The notes: generated by a model not told the origin, from the letters alone. A DNA stretch of 64,000 nucleotides from Porites lobata (GCA_942486035.1 CALNXK010000128.1:1576501-1640500); one strand, 5' to 3'. Shown: positions 1-13,803, numbered from the stretch's first letter. Numbers and translations are program-made.

Positions 1-2
1 CC

Positions 3-3000
3 AATGCCAAACTATTTGAACTCTCAGCAATTGAATTTAATAGGAACAGAGTAAGTACTTATAATGGAACAGAACTTTTCTTCACCTTTTTCACTCCTCA
101 AAGTGACCAAAGGAAAAATCCTTGGAATTCCTAAAAAATAAGCACTACTGAGTGTGCAAAATTCTACAAAAGAGGTTTCATTTAATTTCATCCACAGCTT
201 TTAAAGGTGCAGCATAAAAATTTTCCTACTGACACTTTCTCCAGTGAGTGAAAGGGCGTCACAGGGAAGGATGTGGAGTTTAGAACTCTTCAGACTCTTA
301 ATTAAAAGCCTAAAATTTTTCTGGATTAATTTTTTCCAAACTTACCCTAGATAACTGTTTAAGAAGTTGTTTTCTTTGAAACAGGCATTGCTGGAGCTTG
401 TCCATGACATCTTTGAAGAGCAGACTTCACTTGATAAAGTGGTACATAAGATCATGAGAAGAGCTTTATCAATGCTGAAGTGTGAGAGGTGTTCTGTTCT
501 CCTGTTAATGCATCCAGTTCTTGGCAACAGTTTAGCAGAAGAAACAGCTCAAGTAAGACTCTTCCTTCCGCTACAGTACACCAAACCAAGTTCCAATGTT
601 CATTTTTTAATTAGATGCTCAATTTGACATCTTTTACAGTCCTGTCAAAATCTTTGTGTAGCAAACTGCCGTTTAGCACTTGCCAGTAGTCAAGTCAGCT
701 CGTACCTAGAATCCTTGTCTCTTAGAGGCCTCTTAGTGAAGTTCAGTTTGGAGTAAACTACTCAAATAATTGACTGAGTTCTGCTAATATAATTTTTATT
801 GTTTATAGGACTTAAGAATAACAAAAGTGTTCAACCTTCGTGTTTCAGGAAGTAGGAATACCAATAGTACAATGTAAGTCTTGATGATTATATTGTAGAC
901 GGAAACAATTGCTGGTTTTCCTAACAAGTCTGGATCTTTCCTAAAGTAAAGTATGGAGACAGGAAATGTAGTGGCTCAAGCCTCATTTCAACAGGGGGGT
1001 GTGTAATTATTAAATTTGTTCGAAACCTGGGGTTTTAATAATTTTTAAATCTTTACTATTTTAAGAGGGTGGGTTTTTTCGGTTTCCCTTTGTACTGAGA
1101 AAGGGTGGGGTAGGCGAATCCACTCCCTAGGGGGTCCCCTGTTGACATTATGAACCAACCATTTTCTAAGTTTTGGTTTAGTGGGACTAAACTGTGTTAA
1201 CCAAGGCGTAACTTAGCTAGCAATAAACCTGCCTTATCTGCCAGTTTTTGGATAGTCACATAATTTTGTAAGACATCTTGGGACTCTCCTCTTTTTCTTT
1301 CAGTTACAGTGAGGGAAGAGATGATGGCTCTTTCTGTACAAGGGTAGCAAAGCTAGTTGCTTCAAGTGGCAAGGTAAAGAGACATTTTTGCACAGGGCTT
1401 AATGGCTGGATAAATGAGCAGGGAAATGTATTTTATTGTAGATGGTCAGGGGTGTAGCCAGCCCATAGACCTGTAGACCTGGGCCCACAAATTTTTGGTT
1501 CGATCACTCTAGTATACCACTTGTAATATTATAAATCATGTGTTGTTGGGGTGAGCTAAAAAGCTTAAGAGCTGAAGTGTTGGTGAGGTCAGTGTGTATT
1601 GGTCATGGGTGCAATTTTCAGGATGTGTGGAAATGAAAGTCAGCCAGGTCCACAATAGTCGAAAAGATGGCTATGCCCCCGATGGAATAAACCTGAAAGA
1701 TAATAAGGCATGTTTCTCTAGAAGAAACACTCTGAGAAAATCAGATCTTCAGGGACTTTCGAGAAATGGGCCTGAGAAACTTAAACTGTGCACTTGTTTA
1801 TTTGTAAATCTCAGCTATGTTGTTGTTTGCCATAAATTTCTATATCCCTTGTTTTTTTGTAGACAGTCAATGTTCCTGATGCTGCGCTTGATCCAAGGTT
1901 AAAAGGAATTGTAAGTTATCATCTCGTTCTTGTGTGACATGCTATGGTGCTACCTTTCGCCCCATATAAAGGGATCTAAGGCAGTCTTGGATTCTGGATT
2001 CCACACAATGGATTCCGGATTCTAGGTACTGGATTCCAGTCTTTGTCAGTCTTGTCAGTGAATCCAATCCAGATTCCCTTTATTTTGTTAGCTCCTGGGA
2101 TTTGGACGTTTTCCTTGGCTGTATTCTAAAGGATTCCAAAGAGCCCTTCTGACCCAGATGCAAAATATCGGATGCCACATAGTGCCAAATTTTCCTTTGT
2201 ATTGGGCATTTAGATTCATTTTGGTGGGAAGAGTTTTTAGGAAAGCTTTTAGGATCAGGCAAATATTTGGAACAAGATTTTCATGGAGATTTTCAGGTCC
2301 TTGTATTCTTTCTCCGGTGTCCTTGACTGAATTCTGGTATGGTTTGAAAGATTCCCTTTGGGTCCTTGACCGTTAAAACTGATGATACATCTACTGCATT
2401 AATTTATTGTTGTAAATGGGATCGAGTATCAGTCTTTTTGGTGAATCAGTCCTATCCATTGCCTGTTTTGCAGCTTGCAATAAGTGCTGACAATGGAGTT
2501 GATGCCCATCGGCCGATTTTGTGTATGCCAATTAGGAACAACAAGTTTGAAATTATCGGTGAGTAGAGTACTTTCAATTTTTTTTCCACAAGTTGCATGT
2601 TCTTAGTAAATAATGTATACAATAATTCGTCTTCCGGAATGTGAGGATAGTAGTCTGCAAGGCTTAAAATACCTGCATAAATTGTGTGAGTAAAACGCAC
2701 CAGAGATTCTGATTCTCAAGTCTTAAATGCCAGGAATCTCTTTACTTAACTTAGGGATGGGTTGGGAAGAGGGCATTGCGGAAAACTCTTTGATAAATGA
2801 GATAATCTTACTTATTAAACTGTTCATTTAATAATTAAATGTTTATTTAGTGTGTAATTAACATTGCGTTATGTTAAACTATTTCAGGAGTTGCTCAGTT
2901 GATTAGCAAATTAAACAACAAACCGTTTGATGAGAGTGACGAGACATTATTTGAGGTACAGCTTACATATTTATGCTACAATGTAGTACAAACCCTTTCA

Positions 3001-6000
3001 GCATAGCATGTTAGCACAGTATGACCGAGAAGTGCAACAATCTTCACAGCTTTTTTTCGTTCACAAGACGACAAAAAAAATTGGAGAGGTGTGGAAGCAG
3101 AGAGAAAGGAAAGAAAGTTTCTTCCATCCCTAACCTCCCAATTTATGTCCAGTTTTATGGGGGCAGTCACAATGCGTTGTGTTGTGAGGTCATCGAGGTT
3201 TCAGACAAAGAAAGTTATTATTCCTCAAGAACTTGACAACTTTGCTTGGCGTTTCAGGCTATCACTAGTTGAATTGTTCGTAAAAAAAACTTTCCAACTT
3301 ATCTCTGTAGGCATTTGCCATTTTTTGCGGCCTTGGAATTCACAACACCATGATCTATGATCAAATGGCGAAAGCAAAAGCCAAGCAACAAGTAGCAATA
3401 GAGGTGAGCTGAAGAGCGATCGCGCTAGGGCTTCTGGTGTTAGAGTTAAGGTTAACGTATTTACTGTTTGGGCATTGCTGCCTTCTCGTACTATCTCATT
3501 GACAATTCCCTGACATGTCTGATTATTATAAAGATACACGCAACATTTTACAGATATGATTTGGCATGTTTGAAATTTATTTTTCATAGACTGGCAAAAC
3601 CTGAGACAGGCTTTATAGCAAGCGTTTTCGTGCATGCCAGTGCAAAATTGAGAGTGAGGACACCTTCATCCCCCCTCTAGCCCCGCCCTATCCAAAAAAA
3701 CGAAATATAAAAAAAAATCCTCCCTCCCCCCTCTCGAGTTTTTGCTACCGCCCTAACTATAGACGTAGAAAACAAACTGCAACGCTTCTGTTGTTTTCTT
3801 AAAAGCTGTTCCAAATCGCTTAACGCAAATTCTCGTAACAGTTCTAAATTGAACGCTTTGTTATATATTTTACTAACTATTTGCCTCGTGTTTTCAAGGT
3901 ATTGTCATACCATGCTGCCGCTAAGAGAGGCGAAATTGACAGACTCAAGGTAGGTTTGGCGATCAGTAAAGGAGAGCATGTTCTTTGTCTTCGCCTAGAA
4001 CCAAAATATGTCGAACTTTTTGTATCGCATAACCATTTTAATCTGGAATACACTGATGATAGTGTTTCTTTCTTTTTTTTTTAAATACCTAAAAGCAACT
4101 TAGTAACACCGTGCCAAGTAGCTTTCGTCCAAGAGCCTGACTTTATGAGCGATGTTTTGGTGATTTCGAGAACTTTTAAACACTGAACCGATTATTAAAT
4201 TGAATGAAATGTTAAAATAATGTTCTGGGCTGAGTTGCTCAAAGCATGGTTAGCTTTAACCATTGGTTAAGCAGTATCAAAACCAATACTTTGTCATGGT
4301 ATTAAACGCTGGTTAACGCTAACCATGCTTCGAGCAACTGGGCCCTGGAGTTGTAGAACAGTATAACTGGACATTCAAGATTAGATGGCGGTATTAAATG
4401 AATAGATACACTACTTTCATTGTAAGCGGCTGTGTAGTCATGCTTGTAGGGGCGGTGTTAATCCTCAGTTATCTAAGTATACATGGTAACTAATGAGTTA
4501 CCTGCTGATTTCCTTTGCAGAATACTCCAGTACCCATGGCTTCAGAACTCAAACTTGACAGTTTCCAGTTTAATGACTTTTCCCTTGAACCTAACGAGAT
4601 GCTGCAAGCTTCACTTAGGATGTTTATCGATTGTGGATTCATTGATGAATTTCACATAGACTACGAGGTAAACACACGACGGAACAATTTAGGTTTCTGG
4701 GAAACTGCCCACCTACCCCTTCCTTTAAGCCAACATTAACACTAACTTCTCACTTAGGGCAAAATGTTGATTTTGGGGGGTGGTATGTGGGCAGTTTCCC
4801 AGAAACCTGAATTAATCCCACACGACAACGGATTTGTTCGTTTCTTCCTTAACTTGGGTGCGGTCCCCATAGACCTATTTGGCTAACTCAATGATGTACC
4901 CAATTCAAATCTCCCGGAGTTAAGATTCTTTGTGCAGTGTATTTGCATTAGAACGTGGCATTCACATTTAAATGATATGGAAATTCCAAAAAGAAAACGT
5001 TTTATTCCTAAAGGGTTTGAATTGGGTACAACATTTAGTTAGCCGAATAGGTCTATGAATTCAACTTCAGGAAAATTCATCTAGATTGAATTTTGAGCGA
5101 GTTTGAATAATCGTAACAAGGTTTAAAAAACGCGAATTGATTTTATTTGTGACGTTTTCGCTGCTGTCGAATTCTTGTGTTCGATGCCTGAAAACTGAAA
5201 CGGACTCACGTTAACATACGAGGCCAAATTTAGCGCAATACCCATCTTAATTTTTCTCATTTTAGGTTCTCTGTAGATGGCTGTTAACTGTACGCAAAAA
5301 TTATAGAAATGTTATCTATCACAACTGGAGACACGCCTTCAATGTGGCTCAGTCAATGTTTTGCATGCTCAAGGTATGTAGTTAACCCTTTAAGAGTGAC
5401 CAAAATCAATTTTTTCCTAACGATGTCAATACAAATCATTTCCATATCAAAGGCTGAGCACTTAACGTCGTTTTGATACAGAAGCCTGGGGGAACTCGGA
5501 AATAGCCTATTAGCGAAAACTGTGGCATTAAACAACTTGTAATGGCTCTCAAAAAATACTGTAAGGCAGGGTTTAAACGAGAGGAGAGTTTTCCGGATTC
5601 TGAAACATTTCTGGAATTTTTTTGCATTCAGGGTACTCGGATATGAAGGCTTTAAAAAAAATTTGAATTTTGATTTCGGATTAGCGCACCTGCGTACAGA
5701 TGGCTAAACGAATCCGACACCAAAATGTTTCAGATTAGTTATGGATGCGGAAATATCTCCTGTAATGAAAACCTAGCTTAAATCTTACCTGGGTTTAACT
5801 TTTCCAATCTCCTCTGTAAAACAATAAACGCATGGAGGTTGTGCTGTGGATGGTACAAGGTCAGAGATTAGAAAAACACGAGCCACGAGGCCCACATTGT
5901 AGGATGAGTTTTTTCCCGTTTTCTGGAGAATGAAGCAGCAAATAGTAGTTGTATTGCTACTACCACTGGATAAGATAACCGTTCAACCACTCGTCGTAAA

Positions 6001-9000
6001 ACTGGCAATAAAAGAGTAGGGTCTAGAGCGAAATTGCGAGCTACACCTCGTTTGAGTCAATGTTAAACTGCGGCGTTTGGTTGTAAATGCCCCGATTATG
6101 CAAAGTTTTGAAGAACTGGATGCATGGCACGTGCAGCTCGTGCGGAAATAAAAATAAAGCACGCACGTGCTGCTCGTGTGCCTCAACAAGGTAAAAAAAT
6201 GGTGATGCAGAGTACTTTTAAAGACTATTGCCACGTGTTCGGTGAATCTGGTATACGAATCCGCAACTTTTTGAATCCGCTCTCCAGAGTGGAAATGTAT
6301 GTTTTGAATACGCTATTAATCCGGGATCGTGTGGTCGCCAACTCCTGATATTTTTTTAATCCGGTGACGTAACAAGATCAAGCCCAGTTCTTCACCGTGA
6401 AAGGCAGAGCAAGATGCAAATTTCGCGTGCTTTACGACGCATGCTCTGTTGCCAATATTTCCAGAGGAGTCCTGGGTACTAGAATGAATCCGTATACGTG
6501 TCGGATACGTGTGGACGGGTAAATTCGATTTGAAGACTGATACGTGTGTGGACGTGAAAATTTTTGAATCTGGAAAGAAGAAGTTGCGGATTCAAAAATA
6601 TCCGGATATACGTATGGACGGGGCCTATACCTGATACCGTCCACCCCAAAATTGGAAGATCATAGCTTAAGGGAGGGCATATGTGAGTTGTTATTTTGTG
6701 TAATAAGAACCGTGAAAGCATTGCATCTTTTCAGAAGCTGTTGGCCGTCATCTGGGGGCCATATTTGGTTATTGGCTACCATGCTTATTTATATGGATTC
6801 TTAATATTGTTGCGATCGTTGCTTTGACAGTGATTCTAACAAGTGGGCTGGAAACGTTTTACTTTTTCACAGACTGGAGGCATGAACAAGTATATGAGCA
6901 ACCTTGAATGTCTTGGTTTGATTGTCGGCTGTTTGTGTCATGACTTGGACCATAGAGGAACAAACAATGCTTTTCAGACCAAGTACGTCATTATTTCAGT
7001 AAAGCCAACATCGACTCGTAACGCTTACCAATTTACAAATAGACAAACGTGATGGGCTCTTCTAACAACTGTTTTGAACCTTTTTAGGCAGGCGTGGCAT
7101 TAGGGGAAAAAAGAGCGACTTCTACCCGCGAGAGCCGCGTGCCCCTCCACTTTGCGCACTGTTAATTCCCCCCATTCCCCAATTTCGTTCCTAGGCTTCT
7201 CTCTCTTGTTTCGAGAAATTATTCGGCTGTAATTATGCAAAATTTGGGGGGGGGGGGTGGGGGGCAAATAAGGTGCATTATGGGAGATGTGTAAGTGGTG
7301 TATAGAGAGGAGAAGTGTGACGTCACATTCTCATGGTAGCACATTTTCTGGGTCTCTACAATCTTTGTTGACAGAGACGGTTAAAGTTCGTTTAAACGAT
7401 TGAAGAAAAGCATGGGCTACCGTTTTGTTCCTGAGAGCAGTCATATATGTCAGTTTTTTAGTTTTTTCTTCTGCCGTATGTGCATTATCTCAGTTTGTTG
7501 AGATGGAGAAATTTTGCTACCATGGCAAAGTGACGAAACAACTTCTCCTCCCTGTTTCGGCGCTTGCTTCACACGTGAACAAGGAAATTGTAGACATCTG
7601 TTGGCTGGTCAGCGTCTACAAATTACCCTGTGATAAGTACTGTTTTCCATTTAAAGTGAACCATTTTATCAACTTAAAGTATTGGAGTGTATTATATATA
7701 TTAGACTGTATAGACTTTCACTAGTAGACTATATATTTAGGACTGTAGTTGTATTGAATTTACGCCCATTCTAAAAAAATTGTTTGACACCTTTTTTCTT
7801 GTTGTCAACAGGACAGACTCCCCTTTAGCCAAGCTGTACACGACCTCTACTTTAGAGCATCATCACTTTAATCATGCTGTAATTATCCTCAGCACAGAGG
7901 TGAGCGACTTGACATGCAGTTAGTGAAGCACATAAATCTGAGGAATCACACTTAAGAAAACGCAATCAACCAGTCAGACCTCACAACAAAATAAGGGAGT
8001 TCATTTTAAACGTAATGTCACACTAACCATGAAATTTTTTTCAAAAGGGCCACAACATTTTCCAGAAACTAAATGCTGATGAGTACAGACAAGTTATTAG
8101 TTACATAAAGCATTCTATCCTATCAACGGATTTAGCTGTGAATTTTAGGTAAGTTCTTTACTTACGTGGTCGTTACTCGTCTATTTCGTTTTTGTGTCGT
8201 TTAAAGAGCGAAGACAGTTTCAGTTAAGGTTTTTTATTTTTTAAACTGAAGACTAGGTGTCGTTTAATTGACCTTGAATTGAAACGTTCGGGTTTTTTTA
8301 AATTTTAGGCAACGTTCAATGTTCTTTCCACTTGTTGAAAAGGGCGGCTTGGATACCTCAATCCCGGATCATAGAGACATGCTCAAGTAAGTTTCAAGTC
8401 GCCCGTAGCATCATTTCTCACATGTTCACCGGGCTTTAGGCGAATGTGAGGCTGTTCCAACTTGGTGCAAGAGAACTGGTGCTTGGGTCACCAGCATCAG
8501 TAAAATGGTGGGGTGTTCACACTAGGTACCCAATGTAACTGTCTGTTTACGTTTCTACGGAGTTCTAGCAGCCACGTTTTTGAGTGACGCACGTCAACCG
8601 GAAAAGGACTTTTTGCACTCTTGAGCCGCGATTTTGAAAAAAAATTTGGGCAAGTCGTCTCTATAAGAGTACAGACACTTAGCCATACAAATTTGGTCGC
8701 GTCAAGGCGTATTAAAAGAGAAAAAAAGCTCACTTCCGGTTGACGTGGGTCGTTCAAAAACGTTGCTGCTTAAACTGCCCTGTCAGACGCCATTTTGGAA
8801 CTCTTTTGAGCTTAACCGGAAGTAAAAAGCAGCCGATTTCCCCGGAATTAACAGGCATTGTGTGCATATCGGGACCCGGTGTTAGCTTAAGGGTCTCGAC
8901 TTTGTACTCGGACATTTGTTCACATTAGTGCCAAGTCCGTACCGTACTCGGGCACCGTGGCCGGGCGCCAACTTTGAACGCTGCCTATGCCACCAAGTTT

Positions 9001-11995
9001 AGTTCACGTCTTGGTCGTGCGGGGACTGCAAGGAAATGTGCCAAAAGACGTGTTTATTTAAAACTATTGTTTTGTTTTTTGTTTTTTGATGTTCTCGTTG
9101 CCGTCGCCGTCGTCATTAGTGAACTTACGCTAAAGGAAGGTCGAGGAAAGAAGACGCGGCAAACCTTGTGTGACAAGCGTGACAGTAATTTTTTTTGCTA
9201 CAGCTTTTCCCCAAACTTCACTCTCCTTTAAACAGATCTTTTTGTAAAAGACCAGAAAACCTTAATGTTAGTGAAGATCACGACAAAACACGCAAGTAAT
9301 AGCCCTGTCACTTTTATTACACACAAACGTTTTGTCGTCCTCTTCTTCCTGCCGTCCAGGTGCGTAAACTCACTATTGCTGTCTAGTTCCATTTGTTATT
9401 AATGCCAATTATGCGTCCTTATTCTCTATCAAACTTGAGAAATTACTTGTGAATGACAGATCACAGCTTCGCATCAAACAAAGCATTATATTAAACGTTA
9501 CAAACAACAAAAATGTGAAGTTTGAAAAACTATCAGGCAGTGCAATCCGTTTCGATCCTCTTCACGTTTTTCCATCCGTGCCTCATTCTGCATTTGCTGT
9601 GCTATTTATACCATCTTTTCATGTTTTGAGCAGTTATTTTTATGTTTCTGTCAATTTGGTGGCAGTTGGCACTTTCTGAATTTTGATAAATTTCGTGACG
9701 CAGTTCCTTTAAGCTGCCTAATGACACATTCTGTACTGTTACCTAGAGCTATGATGATGACTGCTTGTGATCTCAATGGAACTACAAAGCCCTGGGAGAT
9801 TCAGAAAGAGGTTTGTCAAGCTTCTTCACTTCCTGGATCTGTCAAATAGTATACTGTTTTCACTGAGATTTCCGCTACAAAATGGTCTTTTTTCCCCTTC
9901 AAACGATCACTGTTCCATCCGATTCCTGACCACCGCTTCCCCCCCCCCTCAGGAAAGCAAACTATGAAGTTTTGCAGAAACTTGTGAGTAAGATGAATGT
10001 TAGTTTTTTGAAATAAATCCAGATAGGAAAGCAGGCGTTTTTGTTTGGTTGGTTTTTTGTTTTTCTGATAAGGCAAGTCATGTTACAGATAAAACGAATT
10101 TGGAAGGTCTAGATTTTTTCTGCTTACTACGACAAAGTATGTTTGGGACATTTTCACTGTTCTTCTCATTTTCTGAATGTTCAAGAATAATGTGGCACAC
10201 CACAGGCACACCATCCTCTAGGTTCATAATGGGCACAGACAGAAGGTGGTCTGCCTGTGGGCACATCAACGCAATCCTATCTTGATAACCTCATGGTTCA
10301 TTGCTTGATGGTCTCTCATTATCGCTAATTTTCAGGTTGTTCATTTAGTGACGAGTGAGTTCTTCCAGCAAGGAGATCTTGAGCGAACCACCCTCAAGAT
10401 GGAGCCATCTGTAAGTACAGTAGGGGAGGAAGATCGGGGAGACTTTGGGGATGGGCATAGGGCTGAGACAACGAACTGGGCAAAGGGGTGCCGAAAAATA
10501 CGCGTGTGCCCGTTTATTTGCCCTGTCACCTTACTCAACTCCCAACTTAACTTAGCGCTTGTGGTAAAAACACTCGCGATTTTTCCATGCAGTTATACGT
10601 TTGACTCAAAATGTTACTTCAAAATTTATTACAATTTTTTTTGTAGGCTCTCATGGATAGACAAAAGATTGATGAACTACCTGCGCTTCAAGTACAATTC
10701 TTTGAAACAACAGGGATTCCTGTCTTTAAGGTAGATTAACAATTCCAAATTTCATGTTCTAAAATAGAGTTTTTTAACTCACGTACCCAGTAGTTTGCTA
10801 CACAGCCGTCACAATTACGGCTATGTAGCAGAATACGTGGCCTACAACTATGCAAATTTATTGGAGCAAAAGAAAGTTTTTGCATAAGAAAAGGGTTCAA
10901 AACCCATAGAAATGGTCTGAAACACCATCTTGGCCGCCGTTTCTTTGTTAAGGGTCACCAATATGACGGACGTGACATCATGTGAAAACGCCCAAAATAG
11001 CCCTCGGGTCCCGTTTTTTGCCCGTCCCGTAGGTAACGTTTTGGCACGGGAAAGTGCTTTTTTATAAGCGCCAAGTGTTCACACATCTTATCAATTTTTT
11101 TAATAATAATAATAATAATAATAATTTATTCATTTATAGTGCGCTTTTTTAACAGGCTAGGTGATCAAAAGCGCATTACAACAATAAATAACCTAAAAAC
11201 TATTAATACAAATATTAGAAATATATTTAATATCTAAGAGATATTAAAAGCTAATTTAAAAAGATAAGTTTTAAGATTAGATTTAAAAGTAGAAATACAT
11301 GTCATGCTGCGGAGGCTAACAGGAAGAGCGTTCCATAAAGTGGGCGCAGCCACACTGAAGGATCTGTCACCAAATGACTTTTTCATTTTTCCTGACGGAT
11401 GCTTTAATAAAACACCTTTTTAGTTTTGAAGGCAATGCGTAAAGTGCAGTTGCTTTATCAACTCAAAACTACTCAACCATTCTATCGATTCCGACTTATT
11501 ATTAGTAGAGACCTTTAGATTCTAAGACGAGGGCGACGGCTACAAGTACTACATTTTCTCAATACTAAGTAGTGCTACGAGTTTTAATTTCGTGGTGACG
11601 GGAAAAAGTGATAACATGTTAAAGGTTTTATCATTTTGGGATCGAGACAGGGTTAAACTTCTTTCAATAAAGATAACTTTTCTAATTTTTTTTTCTTGAA
11701 AAAAGTACAATGAAGCATACCAGGGGGTCTAGTCTTTGAGAAGACGCGAAAAAAACGTTAAGTCACATCTCGTACTCGTAGCCTTTCTCGTTCTCGAACC
11801 TAAAGGTCAGTATTACTTACCGTCCGAACGCCTGATATTTGGTTCTTTTGTCAGGCTTTGACTCAATTCAACTCCAAGATAAAGCCTCTTTACGTTGGAG
11901 CAGAACGCAACAAAAACCGCTGGTGTGAACTAGAAAAGGAACGGCAGGCCCGGCAACGTGAAGAAGATAACGTCAAACAACAGATTGTCACGTGA
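3..11995 (+). CDS. PDE11A-like: PDE11-type dual-GAF 3',5'-cyclic nucleotide phosphodiesterase, 3' part (19 exons)
   Basis: Hydrolyses cAMP and/or cGMP; GAF domains sense ligand. Exons: 3-50, 385-552, 809-873, 1304-1373, 1863-1910, 2474-2558, 2888-2955, 3311-3403, 3899-3949, 4521-4667, 5266-5373, 6873-6982, 7812-7899, 8048-8148, 8309-8386, 9747-9810, 10336-10410, 10647-10730, 11855-11995 (TGA). They join in one frame to 563 aa; the N-terminus lies left of the window. Residues ~17-215 are a GAF domain and linker (LVHDIFEEQ, RPILCMPI, GVAQLISK). The catalytic domain starts near residue 216 (VLSYHA). YHNWRHAFN supplies the proton donor H300 and metal ligand H304; CHDLDHRGTNNAFQ gives H340/D341; EHHHFNHA follows; TACDL gives D451. 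The invariant glutamine and clamp phenylalanine are Q504 and F507 (LQVQF). CHDLDHRGTNNAFQ and the VLSYHA region favour PDE11 over PDE5. Family call is from remembered motifs, so PDE5/6/11 ancestry is not fully settled. Confidence 0.93.
4226..4345. mobile_element. MITE-like inverted repeat, GAGTTGCTC...GAGCAACTG
   Basis: About 120 bp in PDE intron 9. The ends are near-perfect inverted repeats: TGCTCAAAGCATGGTTAG on the left and CTAACCATGCTTCGAGCA on the right. No coding capacity. The outer GGGC..GTTG.TC motif resembles the ends of the elements at 44843-45083 and 50607-50826. Confidence 0.75.
4687..4813. mobile_element. MITE-like inverted repeat, 127 bp
   Basis: Starts right after the 49-codon PDE exon ending at 4667. 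Terminal arms of about 35 bp (AATTTAGGTTTCTGGGAAAC on the left, its inverse on the right) surround a short core. Confidence 0.8.
4868..5057. mobile_element. MITE-like inverted repeat, 190 bp
   Basis: Arms read CATAGACCTATTTGGCTAAC on the left and GTTAGCCGAATAGGTCTATG on the right, with a second matched block (ACCCAATTCAAA / TTTGAATTGGGT) inside. Same PDE intron as the preceding element. Confidence 0.8.
7314..7540. mobile_element. MITE-like inverted repeat with GTGACGTCAC end (copy 1)
   Basis: Left end TGTGACGTCACATTCTCATG and right end CTACCATGGCAAAGTGACG are imperfect inverses, and TTGTTGAGAT near the right end mirrors the CTCTACAA near the left. A second copy with the same ends lies at 52503-52727. 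In PDE intron 12. Confidence 0.65.
8461..8971. mobile_element. Inverted-repeat element, long copy (CTTGGTGC ends)
   Basis: In the PDE intron 8387-9746. The left end reads CTTGGTGC...CTGGTGCTTGGG and the right end ACTCGGGCACCGTGGCCGGG. A shorter copy at 12410-12700 shares both ends and the blocks GGTACYCATGTAACT and GTGTTCACATTAGTGCC. Short reading frames inside are not credible genes. Confidence 0.65.
11101..11420. repeat. (AAT)n microsatellite joined to an interspersed repeat
   Basis: About eight AAT units at 11103-11126 run into TTATTCATTTATAGTGCGC and then a diverged block containing GCGTTCCATAAAGTGGGCGCAGC. A microsatellite seeded at the end of a dispersed element is the likely reading. 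Lies in the last PDE intron. Confidence 0.6.
11508..11808. mobile_element. Inverted-repeat element, GACCTTTAG ends
   Basis: Left end GACCTTTAGATTCTAAGACG and right end CGAACCTAAAGGTC are imperfect inverses over about 40 bp, including the GGCTACNAGTAC block. The element sits just before the last PDE exon. Its ends resemble those at 15294-15980. Confidence 0.7.
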
Positions 11996-13130
11996 CATTA
12001 CGAGTACCAGTGTCATGTTCCGTCACTCTCGTGAGCGCGAACAGTGGATACCTACAATCGGACCTTTCCGGACAGCGGTCGGAACCATTCGTGAGATGCC
12101 TGTAGAAAGTTCATCTTAGTTCTCAAGAGCTTTGCTGCTTCAGTTGCTGCAGGGAATCAACCACTTAGAACTGGAAAGCTTCATCTAGTCGCACATGTTT
12201 CGTTTTGAACATGTTAGTGATCGCCAAATGCTCTGTGGTAAGAGAAAAAAGACCTTGAAAGGTTCGTTGCCATTTAGCACGTGATCACTTGGAAATTATG
12301 TGGGACGCGTACCATTTTGGCAGGTCTAACGGCTCAGATTGAAAGCTCGCGGCATACTGTTACCGTCTTGCTTTGCTGGGTTTAAAAATGCATAAGTAGG
12401 TTGTTCTCACTTGGTGCTCGAGTACTAGTGCATGGGTAAACGCACAAAATGGTGTTGTGTTTACTCGTTAGGTACTCATGTAACTATGTACATATTTGCT
12501 CCATTTCATCATGTCAGACGCCAGTGAAGCGTGAGCGTATGAGGGATTTATGGGCCGGGTATGCAAAGCAGTTGATTGCTTCAGACTAACAAAAACGTGT
12601 CTACTTTAGTGCCCGAATTCTGGAGTAGGTGCTTAAGAAAGGGTGTGTTCACATTAGTGCCTAGCTAATACTTACTCGGGTGCTGTCTCCGGGCACCAAG
12701 TGTAAACGCTGCTTTTTACAATCAGCTCCCTGCTACATCAGGAGGGAGGTTTTAATATAGTTATTTCCGGAGGTGTTTCCCTAGCGACAGAACCTGAAAA
12801 AGTTCAGTTAACGTTTCTCGAGTTGCATCCTGTGTTTTTTTAAACCATTATCCGTGGGTAAGACAATCGCACAAAGTACGTCTTAACTAAACTAAAACTA
12901 TTTTGGTATTGTGGCGATTAATGCTTCTTTGTCGTGAGTTGAGGTTTTGGTCATGAGGTGACTAACAGTAGCTGGTGACCTCTGTCAGATCTAATTTCAA
13001 CACTAAGATGGTACTGTTTTCCGTTTGCATTTTTTTTAATGATCGCAGCTCCTTTTGGCCCGTTTCACCTAACAAGTGGTATGCGTTCGAGTTAGGGGAA
13101 TAACAATTTATATTTATCGTTCAAGGGGAA
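11996..13130 (+). other. PDE11 3' flank / probable 3' UTR
   Basis: No frame continues past the TGA at 11993-11995. The first AATAAA I see is near 13127 (GGGGAAATAAATAG), which would give a roughly 1.1-kb 3' UTR that includes the repeat copy at 12410-12700. The transcript end is inferred only. Confidence 0.35.
12410..12700. mobile_element. Inverted-repeat element, short copy (CTTGGTGC ends)
   Basis: Begins CTTGGTGCTCGAGTACTAGTG and ends TGTCTCCGGGCACCAAG, which are inverse ends. Partner of 8461-8971. It falls where the PDE11 3' UTR would be. Confidence 0.65.
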
Positions 13131-13803
13131 ATAAATAGTCGCTGAATTCTATTTTTTCTACGAAAATTAACTATGTATGGACCAATTGATTGTTTTTGGT
13201 GGACAATAGTAACATTGAATTGCCTCGTACGAGCTTAACCGAGGACTCCATGAAATGTCTTTCTTACACGTGTTGCTAAATACTTAATATATATCATATA
13301 AATATACATGATTGCTTGTTATCATAGTAATAATAATAAAGAGGCACTTTCTTCTTTTATCGAGGATATAAAACCAGCAAACTTCTTTACGAAGTACTGG
13401 ATATTGGAGTCCCTGGAGGAATTTCTTTTCCTTGGATATAGTACAACATAGATTGCGCGCGCAACGTGTTTGACTCGACACGACGTGCCGCTTTTTCCTG
13501 AGCAGTTACCAAGCGGTAGTGGGCTTTTGCGCGTCTGCTATGTTTATCCATGCATTTGCCGAACTCTCATTGCCCGTTCAGAAAAACACTATAAATGGAG
13601 GAGTTTGTAATCAGTGAGATGATTTTTTGCCGTAGGAATTCCTAGTTGGGTCAGGGTATAGATTTGACCTGAACATTTCACTTCTAACCGCACTTGGTCT
13701 TGGCGCCAGACTGTCTGGATCTGCAGCAACCTCGCAAATTTATTTGAAGATTAAAATTATTAATTAGGTCAGGGTGCTAAATACTGAATTTATAGGTACA
13801 ATG

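Noticed and set aside
10348..10734. 128-codon frame over PDE exons 17-18
   Set aside because: It reads the wrong frame through real exons 10336-10410 and 10647-10730 and the intron between them.
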